This document shows, one piece after another, positions 1 through 8,645 of a stretch of 44,672 nt of DNA; positions within the stretch are counted from its first letter, which is position 1, and each line of letters begins with the position of its first letter. Where the stretch lies: positions 1-44,672 of the forward strand of contig JAAYMP010000163.1 of NCBI GenBank assembly GCA_012521315.1. The letters run 5' to 3'. The translations under genes were made by a program, and so were the position numbers. The notes under the pieces are model-generated. The model did no database searches and was not told the origin of the DNA. It was given only the letters and a program-made list of their open reading frames with translations. The stretch comes from Bacillota bacterium (GTDB lineage Bacteria; Bacillota; UBA4882; UBA10575).

Positions 1-298
1 CGAGAAAGGTTATCCGCCACCACTTGGGAACCGCGGTTGCGGCCGGGGAGGATAACAAGATTGCTTGACTGGGGACCTCCCGGCCCCATTGGTCTAAAAC
101 CCGCGGCGGGTTCAGAAAGTTTTTGTCCCCGGCAGCCACTGGAACCCCCACCGTCAGCGGGGTGTTTTTCCAATCAAGCCCCGCCCGCTCTTTGACGACA
201 ACCGGAATTTCCGCCGCTCCTTTATCGGCCTGCACCAACAAGCTGCTGCCTAAGCAGAGGATGGCGATGATGAAAAGCATCGTTCCCCGTTTGCCCAT
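1..298 (-). CDS. Exported protein, partial (possible RIFT-barrel/YetA-like N-terminus)
   Basis: Only the first 99 codons lie in the window; the rest runs off the left edge. The ATG at 298 follows a TAAGGAG ribosome site by nine bases. Residues 1-24 form a signal peptide: Lys/Arg near the start, a hydrophobic run LFIIAILCLGSSLLV, then a cleavage region around QADK. The mature start carries the pattern PLTVGVPVAAGDKNF, followed by LDQWGREVPSQ and a Trp-rich stretch (PKWWRITF). This resembles the N-terminal RIFT-barrel of PcRGLX/YetA-like exported proteins (often rhamnogalacturonan-lyase related), but that is family resemblance by eye. It lies 21 bases behind the pepV stop codon and may be cotranscribed with it. 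Confidence 0.55.
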   Translation of the reverse strand, partial: MGKRGTMLFIIAILCLGSSLLVQADKGAAEIPVVVKERAGLDWKNTPLTVGVPVAAGDKNFLNPPRVLDQWGREVPSQAILLSSPAATAVPKWWRITFL

Positions 299-319
299 AG
301 TCCGCTTCTCCTTATTTCC

Positions 320-1720
320 TCATTCTTCTCTCGCTAACGCGTAGAGGGCTTTCGCGTAGATCCGTGTACAAGACATAAGGTCAGCCACCGTAATATATTC
401 GTCTTTTTGGTGGGCAAGTTCCGGTTGACCCGGAAACCCGGGCCCGAAGGCCACGCCGTTCCCCAGCGCCACCGCATAAGTCCGCCCCCCGGTCGCCACC
501 GGTTTTGACCAATCGCCCGTTTCTTCCCGGTAGACCTGGAGCAAGACCTGCACCAGGGGGTGGTCAACGGGAAGATAATGGGGCGGCATGGTGCTATACT
601 CCGTAATCGTCAGTCCATAAAGGCTTAAGAGGTGGGCAATTTTCTCTTTCAAGGTTGAATAGTCGGCGCTTTGGGGCGAACGGATGTCCACTTCCATCCG
701 GATCTTGCCGCCTTCCGTGCGCACTACACCCAGATTGATCGTTAACGCGCCCGACATCTCATCCTGGCAATCAATGCCCAAACCGCGGCCATCGGTCTCC
801 CGTCCGATCCGGTCCCTAATAAAACGAACCGCCGCCCAAGCGCTCCCCTCTCCTTCCAGCGGGGCCAAGGCTTGCGCCAGCTTCACAATGGCGTTCTCCC
901 CCAGCTCCGGAGTGCTGCCATGGGCCGAAACTCCTTGTGCCCGAACCTTCAGGCGGTTTTTTTCCGGGAGGGCAAGCACCGTAATCCCATCGATGCCCTG
1001 GGCTAAAATCAGCGCTTTGCCCCTGGCCAATCCCGCTTGGTCCGGAAAGGCCAAAACCGCCTCCGCCTCCTCGGGAACGACATTTCGTCTGGTCCCGCCG
1101 GTAAAGGTCTTCAAAACGACCCCGTCACCGCCGTCCGCGGCTGCGGTCTCGAATTTCAAAGCAATTTGGCCTTTCTCGCTGTTGATCAAGGGGAAATAGG
1201 CATCCGGAGTGAACCCGTAATCAGGCTTCCTTTCGTGTTTAAAATAATGTTCCATACAGCCCCAACCACTCTCTTCATCACAACCGAAGATAATCCGGAT
1301 CTTTTTTCCCAACTTCACGCCGCTCTCTTTTAAAACTTTCAGCGCATACATCACGGCCACCGCCGGTCCCTTGTCGTCGATGGCCCCCCGGCCATAAATC
1401 TTCCCGTCGGCAACCGTTCCGGACCAGGGCGCATAGCGCCAGCCTTCTCCAGCCGGGACCACATCCAAATGGACCAAGACGCCGACGAGCTCATCACCGT
1501 TCCCGAACTCCAGATGCCCGGCATAACCCGAGAGGTTTTTTACGGTGAAGCCCTGTCTTTCACCCCAGGCCAGAACATACTCCAGGGCCCGGGCGATCTC
1601 ACGGCCAAAGGGGGCGCCGGCCCCCGCCGGTTCCGCTTTTACACTGGGGATTGCGAGCAACTCCTGTAACGTGGTGATCATTTCCGGCTGGACCTTCACA
1701 ATGCGGTCTAAAAATTCCAC
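320..1720 (-). CDS. pepV: M20-family dipeptidase, PepV type
   Basis: Zinc-dependent dipeptidase of the M20/PepV family, expected to split dipeptides in the cytoplasm. All metal-site residues are visible: HLD (His84, Asp86), the GRGAIDDKGP segment (Asp115/116), CDEE (Glu149/150), Asp173 in FTPDAY, and the C-terminal His near 437 in PELAHQKDEY. GTG at 1720 is chosen as start because AGGAGG lies eight bases before it; the nearby ATG at 1726 is too close to that site. The resulting 466 residues match the usual PepV length. The reading frame stays open upstream into the neighbouring gene, but that part has no family similarity. No signal peptide. Confidence 0.9.
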   Translation of the reverse strand: MEFLDRIVKVQPEMITTLQELLAIPSVKAEPAGAGAPFGREIARALEYVLAWGERQGFTVKNLSGYAGHLEFGNGDELVGVLVHLDVVPAGEGWRYAPWSGTVADGKIYGRGAIDDKGPAVAVMYALKVLKESGVKLGKKIRIIFGCDEESGWGCMEHYFKHERKPDYGFTPDAYFPLINSEKGQIALKFETAAADGGDGVVLKTFTGGTRRNVVPEEAEAVLAFPDQAGLARGKALILAQGIDGITVLALPEKNRLKVRAQGVSAHGSTPELGENAIVKLAQALAPLEGEGSAWAAVRFIRDRIGRETDGRGLGIDCQDEMSGALTINLGVVRTEGGKIRMEVDIRSPQSADYSTLKEKIAHLLSLYGLTITEYSTMPPHYLPVDHPLVQVLLQVYREETGDWSKPVATGGRTYAVALGNGVAFGPGFPGQPELAHQKDEYITVADLMSCTRIYAKALYALAREE

Positions 1721-1766
1721 GGCCATTACCTCCTGCTTTTTCTTCCCACCCATTCCTGAAAGATTT

Positions 1767-1775
1767 ATTATACCA
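1767..1775 (-). promoter_or_regulatory. Extended -10 promoter for pepV
   Basis: On the minus strand the short gap before pepV contains TGGTATAAT, a perfect -10 hexamer with the TG extension, about 40 bases before the GTG start. The -35 position (CTGGAA) is poor, which is normal for extended -10 promoters. It would let pepV be transcribed separately from the upstream gene that ends at 1779. Confidence 0.5.
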
Positions 1776-1778
1776 CCT

Positions 1779-2486
1779 TTAGCTCGCAGTTCCAGCCGAA
1801 AGCTGTTCGAGATACCACCGTAAAAAACGAAAACCATTCTCGCGGATAAAATCATCTTCGGTCGCCCACCCTTTATGAGCGACACTATATTGCCAAAACC
1901 ATTTTTTGGCCACGGTTTCCAGGGCGGCAACCGTTGGTTCTTCCAAAGCGGTCAAAAAGATGGCCGGCCGCCAAAACCCGTCTTTTCCGGGAGAATCAGG
2001 CAGGATCCGTCCCATCATGAAACTGCCGGGCGGCGCCACAACCCCGCCCAGGGCAACGGGAATCTCCTCCGCACGGAATAAATCTTTAAAACGAACCCGC
2101 CCTTCCTTCTCAACGCGGGTTACTTGAAAGATCCCGAACCGGCTGGCGGCCAAAGACACAAGGAAATTCCGTTCTTCTTCACCCAGACCACGGTTTCTCT
2201 CCAGATAAAGGGTGATAATACTTTTCCCTTCCGGCAAGACCCGGTCACAAGTGATGAAGAGCAATAGCTCAAGGAGCAGATCGAAAGAGATGGCCGCCTT
2301 CTCCCAGAGGATAAATTCTTCAAAAACTGCGGCCACGTAATTCATCCATTCTTCTGAGCGTTGGGTGAAGGCAATCAATTCGTGAAAGGCTTTGGCCGTC
2401 TTTTCCGAGGAAAAAAAACGGTTCATCTTCACCAGATTATCCCCTTGTCCCGTGGTCAATTGGTCTTCTGGGTTGGCCTCTTTCAC
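1779..2486 (-). CDS. Uncharacterised 235-residue cytoplasmic protein
   Basis: I do not recognise this with certainty. It is a soluble acidic protein with no signal peptide or membrane segment. The N-terminal half (about 25-110) looks all-helical. A middle stretch (about 110-165) has FGIFQVTRVEKEGRVRFKDL, then a Gly/Pro-rich turn and PGSFMMGRILP. That pattern recalls the beta domain found in some SEC-C-motif proteins (a short phrase about regulated function, then a large-to-small barrel ending in pGdl..gRilp), but the Cys/His SEC-C motif itself is absent. GTG at 2486 is supported by GGAGGG seven bases upstream. It lies directly upstream of pepV in the same orientation. Confidence 0.7.
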   Translation of the reverse strand: MKEANPEDQLTTGQGDNLVKMNRFFSSEKTAKAFHELIAFTQRSEEWMNYVAAVFEEFILWEKAAISFDLLLELLLFITCDRVLPEGKSIITLYLERNRGLGEEERNFLVSLAASRFGIFQVTRVEKEGRVRFKDLFRAEEIPVALGGVVAPPGSFMMGRILPDSPGKDGFWRPAIFLTALEEPTVAALETVAKKWFWQYSVAHKGWATEDDFIRENGFRFLRWYLEQLSAGTAS

Positions 2487-2618
2487 CTGTTTCCCTCCGA
2501 TCCATCTACTCCATCGCCGTCTTTAGTTATTTCCCCCTCTTGGGACGCGACTCCTGCCGGAATTAAAATTTCGCCCTCCGCTTTTTCTTCCCACGAACAA
2601 CGGAAAGCCGATGATCTG

Positions 2619-2648
2619 CTGTCATCTTCTTTGGCTTAATGATATAAT
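2619..2648 (+). promoter_or_regulatory. Candidate promoter for the capA-gcv genes
   Basis: TATAAT at 2643-2648 with CTGTCA 18 bases upstream (2619-2624, four of six matches to TTGACA). It lies about 40 bases before the GTG of the CapA-like gene. The 200-base divergent spacer 2487-2686 holds nothing else I can name. Confidence 0.45.
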
Positions 2649-2686
2649 AATGGAAGAAATTATAAGAGTGAAAAGGAGGTCCGGCG

Positions 2687-3742
2687 GTGCGCGCCAAGTT
2701 GTCTTTGGTTTTTCGCCCTTTCTCCGTCCTTTTTACCCTTTTGTTATGTTTAGCCCTGGGCGGTTCAGCCTTTAGCCAAAACCCCGAAGCGGAGGTGGTC
2801 CTTACTTTGGCCGGCGACCTTTATTTGGGAAGCTGGCTGGAGAAGATCCTTTACACCAATCCCGCTTATCCTTTTCGTTATTTACAATCGTTCTGCCAGG
2901 AAAGCGATGTTTTCTTTGTCAATCTGGAAACGCCCATTTCCACCCAGGGTGAGATTTACGTGGAAAAAACCTTTACTTTCCGTTGTTCCCCCCCGGTGGT
3001 AAATACCCTCAAAGCGGGTAACATAAACGTAGTTTCCCTGGCCAACAACCACATTATGGATTACGGGCCAGCGGCCTTGGCCGAAACCATTGCGCTTTTG
3101 GAACAACATAAGATCGCTTATACCGGTGCCGGACCCAACCTCGCCGCCGCCCGGACGCCCGCTATTCTTGAAAAAAACGGGCTTAAAATAGCCTTTCTTG
3201 CTTATAACAATACCTTACCGTTGGAGTTTAACGCCACCGCCACCCGGGCGGGGACCGCCTTCGGCGACCTGCGTTATCTGAGCGCAGACGTTAAAAAAGC
3301 CTGCGCGCTCGCGGATATCGTGGTTGTTTCTTTCCACTGGAGCGCCGAACATCTTAAAGAGCGCAAAGCCTATCAGGCCGACTTAGCCAAGGCCGCCATC
3401 AACGCCGGCGCCCACCTGGTGGTGGGACATCATCCCCACGTCATTCAAGGAGTTGAGGTTTATAAACATGGCTTGATCGCCTACAGTCTCGGTAATTTCG
3501 TCTTTGCCTCCTACAGCAGAAAGGTCCAGGACGGTCTGCTCCTGCAGGTCCGTTTGACGCCTTCCGGTCTGAAAGAGGCGGCTTTTTATCCGCTTAACAT
3601 CAACAATCACCAGGTCAATTTTCAACCGCAGCCTTATAGCGGGGACGAAGCAGAACGCGTTTTACAGGAATTGCAGGCGCTCTCCGCTCCGTTTAATACC
3701 ACCTTTCAGATGGAAGCCGACCGTGCCGTGCTCTCCTTTTAA
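2687..3742 (+). CDS. CapA-family (PGA_cap) exported metallophosphatase-like protein
   Basis: Member of the CapA/PGA_cap family, a calcineurin-like metallophosphoesterase fold linked to poly-gamma-glutamate capsule synthesis in Bacillus, but widespread in bacteria without capsules. Motifs visible in order: AGDLYLGS, VNLETPIS, LANNHIMDYG, SFHWSAEH and GHHPHVIQGVEVY followed by SLGNFVF, which together make the metal-binding face. Residues 1-30 are a signal peptide with a likely cut after AFS; there is no lipobox Cys. GTG start with AAGGAGG seven bases before it. It stands alone without capB/capC, so a capsule role is not supported by context; it is followed after 38 bases by gcvT. Confidence 0.88.
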   Translation: MRAKLSLVFRPFSVLFTLLLCLALGGSAFSQNPEAEVVLTLAGDLYLGSWLEKILYTNPAYPFRYLQSFCQESDVFFVNLETPISTQGEIYVEKTFTFRCSPPVVNTLKAGNINVVSLANNHIMDYGPAALAETIALLEQHKIAYTGAGPNLAAARTPAILEKNGLKIAFLAYNNTLPLEFNATATRAGTAFGDLRYLSADVKKACALADIVVVSFHWSAEHLKERKAYQADLAKAAINAGAHLVVGHHPHVIQGVEVYKHGLIAYSLGNFVFASYSRKVQDGLLLQVRLTPSGLKEAAFYPLNINNHQVNFQPQPYSGDEAERVLQELQALSAPFNTTFQMEADRAVLSF

Positions 3743-3780
3743 CGCCGGTCTTTAAAAAACAGGTAAAGGAGCGATTAACC

Positions 3781-4878
3781 GTGGCCCCAAGCCAAGAGAA
3801 GAAAACCCCGCTTAACGAAAGCTGTCAACAAGCGGGTGCCCGCTTTACCGAATTTGCGGGCTGGCAGATGCCTCTTCAGTTCGCCGGTATCCTTCAAGAG
3901 GTTCATGCCGTTCGGAACCACGCCGGGCTGTTTGACGTCTCCCACATGGGCGAATTACTGGTCACCGGTCCGGAAGCCGCACTCTTTTTAGACCGGATGC
4001 TCACCAATAACCTCGCCACCCTCGAAAACGGTCAAGTCATCTACACTTTTCTTTGCAACCACGACGGTGGGACCATTGACGACCTGTTGGTTTACCGCAT
4101 CGGACCACAAGAGTTTTTGCTGGTGGTCAACGCGATCAATACCGAACCGGTCCTCTCCTTCTTGCAGTCCCAGACCGCCGGTTATCAAGTGGAACTCCGG
4201 GACTATTCCCCCCTCTTTGCACTCCTGGCCCTTCAGGGCCCCGTGGCCGCTACCATCATTGCCCGGCTTTTTCCGGAGGTCCTCCCCTTAAAACCTTTCC
4301 GGTTCAAGAAACTAGCGTGGCAAAACGAGGAACTGATCTTTTCGCGCACCGGCTATACCGGTGAGGACGGTTTCGAGATTTATATCCCCCCAACCCTGGC
4401 CGCAACCCTCTGGTCCGATCTCCTTCGCGCCGGCGAGGATGACGGCTTGGTCCCGGCCGGTCTGGGGGCCAGGGATCTGCTCCGGCTGGAGGCGGGCTTA
4501 CCGCTTTACGGAAACGAACTTTCGCCGTCAATCTCACCGGTCCAGGCCGGATTAGAACGCTTTATCGCTTGGGAAAAGCCGGATTTTTGCGGTCGTCTCC
4601 CCTTGTTACGAGAAAAGAATGATCCCTCCACCCCGCGGCGGATCGGCCTCCGCGCCGACCGTTCCGCCATCCCCCGGCCGGGGATGACCGTCTATTGGGA
4701 TCAACAGCCGATCGGGCGGATTACTTCCGGATCCTATTCGCCAACCATTGGGCAAGCGCTGGGGATGGCCTTGGTGCATCCGGTCCCGCCCCCGGGGACC
4801 CCGCTGGCGCTGGCGGTCCGTGACACCTTCCGTCCCGCCAAATGCGTGGAACTTCCGTTTTATAAGAAAAAGAGGTAA
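3781..4878 (+). CDS. gcvT: Glycine cleavage system aminomethyltransferase (T-protein)
   Basis: Transfers the methylene group from the H-protein-bound aminomethyl intermediate to tetrahydrofolate, releasing ammonia. The 365-residue length is normal. The N-terminus has the family pattern FTEFAGWQMPLQF, then AGLFDVSHMGE, and later TGYTGEDGFEIY and GLGARDLLRLEAGLPLYG, the folate-binding core. GTG at 3781 follows a GGAG site by nine bases. It is the first gene of gcvT-gcvPA-gcvPB, with only four bases to gcvPA. The 38-base spacer upstream is too short for a glycine riboswitch. Confidence 0.95.
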   Translation: MAPSQEKKTPLNESCQQAGARFTEFAGWQMPLQFAGILQEVHAVRNHAGLFDVSHMGELLVTGPEAALFLDRMLTNNLATLENGQVIYTFLCNHDGGTIDDLLVYRIGPQEFLLVVNAINTEPVLSFLQSQTAGYQVELRDYSPLFALLALQGPVAATIIARLFPEVLPLKPFRFKKLAWQNEELIFSRTGYTGEDGFEIYIPPTLAATLWSDLLRAGEDDGLVPAGLGARDLLRLEAGLPLYGNELSPSISPVQAGLERFIAWEKPDFCGRLPLLREKNDPSTPRRIGLRADRSAIPRPGMTVYWDQQPIGRITSGSYSPTIGQALGMALVHPVPPPGTPLALAVRDTFRPAKCVELPFYKKKR

Positions 4879-4882
4879 AAAG

Positions 4883-6235
4883 ATGGGCCATCCTTATTTA
4901 CCGTTAACCGATCCGGAACGGCGTCGGATGGCAAGGGTCATTGGCCTTCAAGACCCGTCCGAACTGTTCGCCATCATCCCGGAGACAATCCGCGCCCAAG
5001 CTTCTTTTGAGCTTCCTGCCCACAATGAGTGGGCGGTTAAGAAGCTCTTTACCCAGTGGGCGGCGGAGAATACCCCCTGCTCGCAGATGATTTCCTTTCT
5101 GGGGGCCGGCGCCTATGAACACGCGATCCCGGCGGCCCTCTCTTATCTGGTCAGCCGTTCCGAGTTTCTGACCGCCTATACCCCCTACCAACCCGAGTTC
5201 AGCCAGGGACTCCTCCAGGCCTTTTTTGAATATCAATCCTTAATTGCCGAACTGACCGGGATGGACGTGGCCAATGCTTCAATGTACGACGGACCCACCG
5301 CCTTAGCCGAAGCCGTCCTCCTGGCCTATAATGCCAGCAATAAGAGGGAGTTTATCGTTATTTCCGGATTAAATCCCGAAGCCCAACAGGTTCTCCAAAC
5401 TTATACCGCCCATTTACCGGTTAAGATGCATTATTTAGCGCTGCGGGAACAAGAACCGGAAGTCAACGCCTCCCTTGCCCCCTTGCTTTCCGGCCAAACC
5501 GCCGCGGTCATCATCCAATACCCGGATTTCTTCGGCCGCCTGCGGCTGACCAAGGAACTGCTGAACTTAATAAAAGAATCCGGTGCCCTGTCCATCATTT
5601 ATCTTAACGACCCGGTCTGCCTCGGCTTGTTGGAACCCCCCGGGGCGCTGGGTGCGGATCTCGTGGTCGGTGAAGCCCAGTCTTTCGGGCTACCCCTCTC
5701 CTTCGGCGGACCCTACCTTGGTTTTTTCGCGGCGAAAAAGGATTTCCTCCGGAACATGCCCGGTCGCTTGGTTGGCAAAACCACCGATTCCGACGGAGAA
5801 GAAGGTTTTGTCCTGACGCTGCAAACCAGGGAACAACATATCCGGCGGGAAAAAGCCACTTCCAACATCTGTACCAACCAAGCCCTCTGTGCGATCACTG
5901 CCACCATCTACCTGTCTTTGCTGGGCCCAACCGGTTTAAAAGAAGTCGCCCTTTCCACGGTAAAAAATAGTCATTACCTCTATTCCCAATTGACCAGGAT
6001 TCCGGCGGTGCAAGGACTGTCGCCCGAACCCTTTTTCCATGAATTTGTGGTCGGCCTGCCCACGGCCGATGCTTCCTTCTTCCCGAAAATGAAGGAACAA
6101 GGCTTTTTCCCCGGTTATCAGTTACCCACCGGCCGACCGTTTTCCACCAACGCCTGTCTCTTGTATACCTCCGAACTAAGAACAAAAGACGAGATGGACC
6201 GTTTTTGCGAAGCGATTGAGAGGTGTGTGCCATGA
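4883..6235 (+). CDS. gcvPA: Glycine dehydrogenase (decarboxylating) subunit 1
   Basis: Alpha subunit of the split P-protein, which works with GcvPB to decarboxylate glycine and load the aminomethyl group on lipoyl-GcvH. 450 residues, standard for the split form. Visible family segments include FLGAGAYEHAIPAA near residue 75, YTPYQPEFSQGLLQAFFEYQ, NASMYDGPTALAEA, and QTREQHIRREKATSNICTNQ. ATG at 4883 follows AGAGGT by six bases; a longer reading frame that enters gcvT is not used. The stop overlaps the gcvPB start by four bases (ATGA), indicating translational coupling and equal subunit supply. Confidence 0.95.
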   Translation: MGHPYLPLTDPERRRMARVIGLQDPSELFAIIPETIRAQASFELPAHNEWAVKKLFTQWAAENTPCSQMISFLGAGAYEHAIPAALSYLVSRSEFLTAYTPYQPEFSQGLLQAFFEYQSLIAELTGMDVANASMYDGPTALAEAVLLAYNASNKREFIVISGLNPEAQQVLQTYTAHLPVKMHYLALREQEPEVNASLAPLLSGQTAAVIIQYPDFFGRLRLTKELLNLIKESGALSIIYLNDPVCLGLLEPPGALGADLVVGEAQSFGLPLSFGGPYLGFFAAKKDFLRNMPGRLVGKTTDSDGEEGFVLTLQTREQHIRREKATSNICTNQALCAITATIYLSLLGPTGLKEVALSTVKNSHYLYSQLTRIPAVQGLSPEPFFHEFVVGLPTADASFFPKMKEQGFFPGYQLPTGRPFSTNACLLYTSELRTKDEMDRFCEAIERCVP

Positions 6236-7683
6236 AAATGCAAGCCGGACCTGTTTTACTGAACCAAACTTCCGTCCCGGGAAGACGGGGTTATCTTCCC
6301 CCCGTTTCGGAGCTGCCGGCATCCGAAGAAGAACTGATCCCGCCCTCTTTTCGCCGCACAACGCCACTGAACCTGCCGGAACTGAGCGAAATGGACGTAA
6401 CACGCCACTTTACCCGGTTATCCCAGCGGAGTTTCGGTGTGGACCAAGGCTTTTATCCGCTGGGCTCGTGTACCATGAAATACAACCCCAAACTCTTGGA
6501 GGATCTGGCTTCTCTTCCCGGGTTTCGTGACCTCCACCCATTACAGGACGAATCCAGCACCCAAGGAGCCCTCCGGATCATTTACACTGCAGAAAAGATC
6601 TTTGCGACCATCACCGGGATGGACGCCTTTACGCTGCAACCGGCTGCCGGGGCCCACGGCGAACTGACCGGTCTGTTGATTATCAAAGCAGCCCTGCGGG
6701 ACCAAGGCGAACTGGCCCGGGAGATAATTCTTATTCCCGACTCCGCCCATGGCACCAACCCCGCCAGTGCGGCCCTGGCCGGCTTTAAAGTCCAGAAGAT
6801 TCCGTCTTCGGTGGCCGGGATCATCGAACCGGAGGACCTTAAACCTTATTTGTCTCCGCAGGTGGCCGGGTTGATGTTGACAAACCCCAACACCCTGGGT
6901 CTCTTTGAAGAAAAGATTTTAACCGTCACCCAGATGATCCACGACATCGGCGGCCAGGTCTACTACGACGGCGCCAACCTCAATGCCATTATGGGTTGGG
7001 CCCGTCCCGGCGATATGGGGTTCGACCTTGTCCATCTCAATCTCCATAAGACTTTTGCCACCCCCCACGGCGGCGGCGGTCCCGGTTCCGGACCCTTGGG
7101 TGTTAAAGCCCACTTGGCACCGTATTTGCCTGTTCCCCGGGTCGTCTCGACGCCGACCGGTTTGAAGTGGAGTTATGATGCGCCCAGGACTATCGGCAAA
7201 GTGAAAGGATTCTGGGGTCATTTCGCGGTGATCATCAAAGCCCTCGCCTATATTTACAGCCTTGGCTACGAAGGGTTGAAACAGGCGGCCGCCGATGCGG
7301 TCTTAGCGGCCAATTATCTCCAGACATTGTTAAAGCAAGACTACAATCTTCCCTACGACTGCCACTGTATGCACGAGTTTGTCCTCAGCGGGTTGAAGGA
7401 CAATCCGGCCGGGGTCCGCACCATGGATCTGGCGAAAAGCCTCCTTGATTACGGGATCCATCCGCCCACCGTCTACTTCCCCTTGATCGTTGCCGAGGCC
7501 TTAATGATTGAACCCACCGAATCCGTCACCTTGGATCTACTGGATGCTTTTGTGGCGATCATGAAAGATTTGGCTGCTCGAGCCAAGACCACACCGGAGC
7601 AACTAAAAAAAGCACCCTACACGACACCCGTCCGGCGCTTAAACGAAGCGGAAGCGGCGCGCCACCCGGTCCTAAGGTGGTAA
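6232..7683 (+). CDS. gcvPB: Glycine dehydrogenase (decarboxylating) subunit 2
   Basis: PLP-bearing subunit of the split P-protein. The cofactor lysine is Lys273 in NLHKTFATPHGGGGPG. 483 residues, normal length. Other family marks are YPLGSCTMKYNPK near the start and IPDSAHGTNPASAAL in the middle. The ATG at 6232 sits seven bases after GAGAGGT and overlaps the gcvPA stop. Neither gcvH nor a lipoyl dehydrogenase gene is present in this operon, so these must be supplied from elsewhere. The downstream neighbour is convergent and only 18 bases away, with no clear terminator between. Confidence 0.95.
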   Translation: MKMQAGPVLLNQTSVPGRRGYLPPVSELPASEEELIPPSFRRTTPLNLPELSEMDVTRHFTRLSQRSFGVDQGFYPLGSCTMKYNPKLLEDLASLPGFRDLHPLQDESSTQGALRIIYTAEKIFATITGMDAFTLQPAAGAHGELTGLLIIKAALRDQGELAREIILIPDSAHGTNPASAALAGFKVQKIPSSVAGIIEPEDLKPYLSPQVAGLMLTNPNTLGLFEEKILTVTQMIHDIGGQVYYDGANLNAIMGWARPGDMGFDLVHLNLHKTFATPHGGGGPGSGPLGVKAHLAPYLPVPRVVSTPTGLKWSYDAPRTIGKVKGFWGHFAVIIKALAYIYSLGYEGLKQAAADAVLAANYLQTLLKQDYNLPYDCHCMHEFVLSGLKDNPAGVRTMDLAKSLLDYGIHPPTVYFPLIVAEALMIEPTESVTLDLLDAFVAIMKDLAARAKTTPEQLKKAPYTTPVRRLNEAEAARHPVLRW

Positions 7684-7701
7684 ACGTACCTGCTCCCTTC
7701 T

Positions 7702-8133
7702 CTATTCTTCCGACTTCACTTCCTCTTGGTCCGGCTTCTTTTTATAAGCGGCCAGCTGACTTTGCCAGGGGGCTTGCCCCTCATCCGGACGGGCTCCCCT
7801 TTTTAATTGGCGGTCATGACCCTCAATAAAAGCCTTAATCTGCCGCAGGCATCCTTTAATGTCCTGGTAAACCTGGGAATTGGTAAAACGCACCACATGG
7901 TAACCGGCTGCCTCCAACCGCCGGTCTTTTTGGAGATCCCTTGCTTGCTGCCCCGCGCTCAAGTGGTAAAAACCATCGATCTCGATGACCAGATAATAAT
8001 CGGGCAAGAAGAGATCCACTTCCATCCCCTCTAGCCACTGGTTTTCCAGAAAGCCGATCTTCTCATCCCGTAATTTCTCCGCCAGTAAGCGCTGTGCTCC
8101 CGTTTTGGAAGGTTGAAACCGCAAACCTCTCAC
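7702..8133 (-). CDS. DUF559 domain endonuclease-like protein
   Basis: Small protein of the DUF559 group, which has the very-short-patch-repair/restriction endonuclease-like fold. The PD-(D/E)xK signature is visible as Asp40 (in MEVDLFLPDYY) and Glu51-Ile-Asp53 (VIEIDG), followed by DLQKDRRLEAAGYHVVRFTNSQV, the typical second half of the domain. The last 35 residues are charged and look disordered. The GTG at 8133 has only a weak A/G-rich ribosome site; an upstream frame extension of about 17 codons holds no usable start. Real substrates of the family are mostly unknown. It is a single gene, convergent to gcvPB. Confidence 0.8.
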   Translation of the reverse strand: MRGLRFQPSKTGAQRLLAEKLRDEKIGFLENQWLEGMEVDLFLPDYYLVIEIDGFYHLSAGQQARDLQKDRRLEAAGYHVVRFTNSQVYQDIKGCLRQIKAFIEGHDRQLKRGARPDEGQAPWQSQLAAYKKKPDQEEVKSEE

Positions 8134-8223
8134 CTTTTTCTTTAAACCGTACGGCTTTTTCTTCTCCCGTTCTAATTCTATGTTTTAAAGCTAAAGGATT
8201 GTTCCAAACCGTCCTTTATGTAT

Positions 8224-8246
8224 GAAAAAGCCCCTCTTCCAGGGGC
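8224..8246 (-). terminator. Rho-independent terminator of the bactofilin/M23 operon
   Basis: On the minus strand GCCCCT, a five-base loop and AGGGGC are followed by TTTTTC. It lies 50 bases after the stop codon of the last bactofilin gene. Confidence 0.75.
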
Positions 8247-8295
8247 CTATTTTCTCCTTATAACTCTACGTTTTATAACAAGCCACTTTTCGCCG

Positions 8296-8634
8296 TTACT
8301 TTTTGTTCTGCCGGCAATCGCCCTGAAAGCGGGCGCCTTCTTCCACCACAAAGATGGACATTTCCGCCTCGCCTTGGAATTTTCCGGTCGTTATAATCTC
8401 CAACTTCCCGTTGACCTTTGCCTCCCCGTGAAAAACCCCAGCAAGCAAAAGATTATCGGCCTGGGCCTTGCCTTCCACTTCTCCCGTTTCCGAAACATAG
8501 AGGTTTCCTTTGGTGACAAGCTCACCTTGGTGTTTTCCGTCAATCTGAATATTCTCCGTCGATCCAATCGTCCCCCGGAAAGAGGTGGCCTTCCCAATAA
8601 TCGTCTGAATCTGGTTTTTCCCATCCATAATCAT
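8296..8634 (-). CDS. Bactofilin-family polymer-forming protein (copy 1, short)
   Basis: Bactofilin: a beta-helix protein that polymerises without nucleotide and scaffolds cell-wall enzymes. At 112 residues it is little more than the core domain. The repeated pattern is visible: GTIGSTENIQIDGKHQGEL, GNLYVSETGEVEGKAQADN, GVFHGEAKVNGKLEI, GKFQGEAEMSIFVVEEGARFQG. ATG at 8634 follows GAGGG by six bases. It starts 11 bases after the stop of an M23 peptidase gene, and the same gene pair is repeated just upstream. Pairing of bactofilins with M23 peptidases is known in several bacteria and is linked to local wall remodelling and cell shape. Confidence 0.9.
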   Translation of the reverse strand: MIMDGKNQIQTIIGKATSFRGTIGSTENIQIDGKHQGELVTKGNLYVSETGEVEGKAQADNLLLAGVFHGEAKVNGKLEIITTGKFQGEAEMSIFVVEEGARFQGDCRQNKK

Positions 8635-8645
8635 GATCGACCCTC

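Noticed and set aside
1727..1930. Longer pepV beginning at 1930
   Set aside because: The extension overlaps the neighbouring gene, has no family similarity and no ribosome site, whereas the GTG at 1720 is well placed behind AGGAGG.
3743..3780. Glycine riboswitch before gcvT
   Set aside because: Only 38 bases lie between capA and gcvT, too few for an aptamer; no matching structure.
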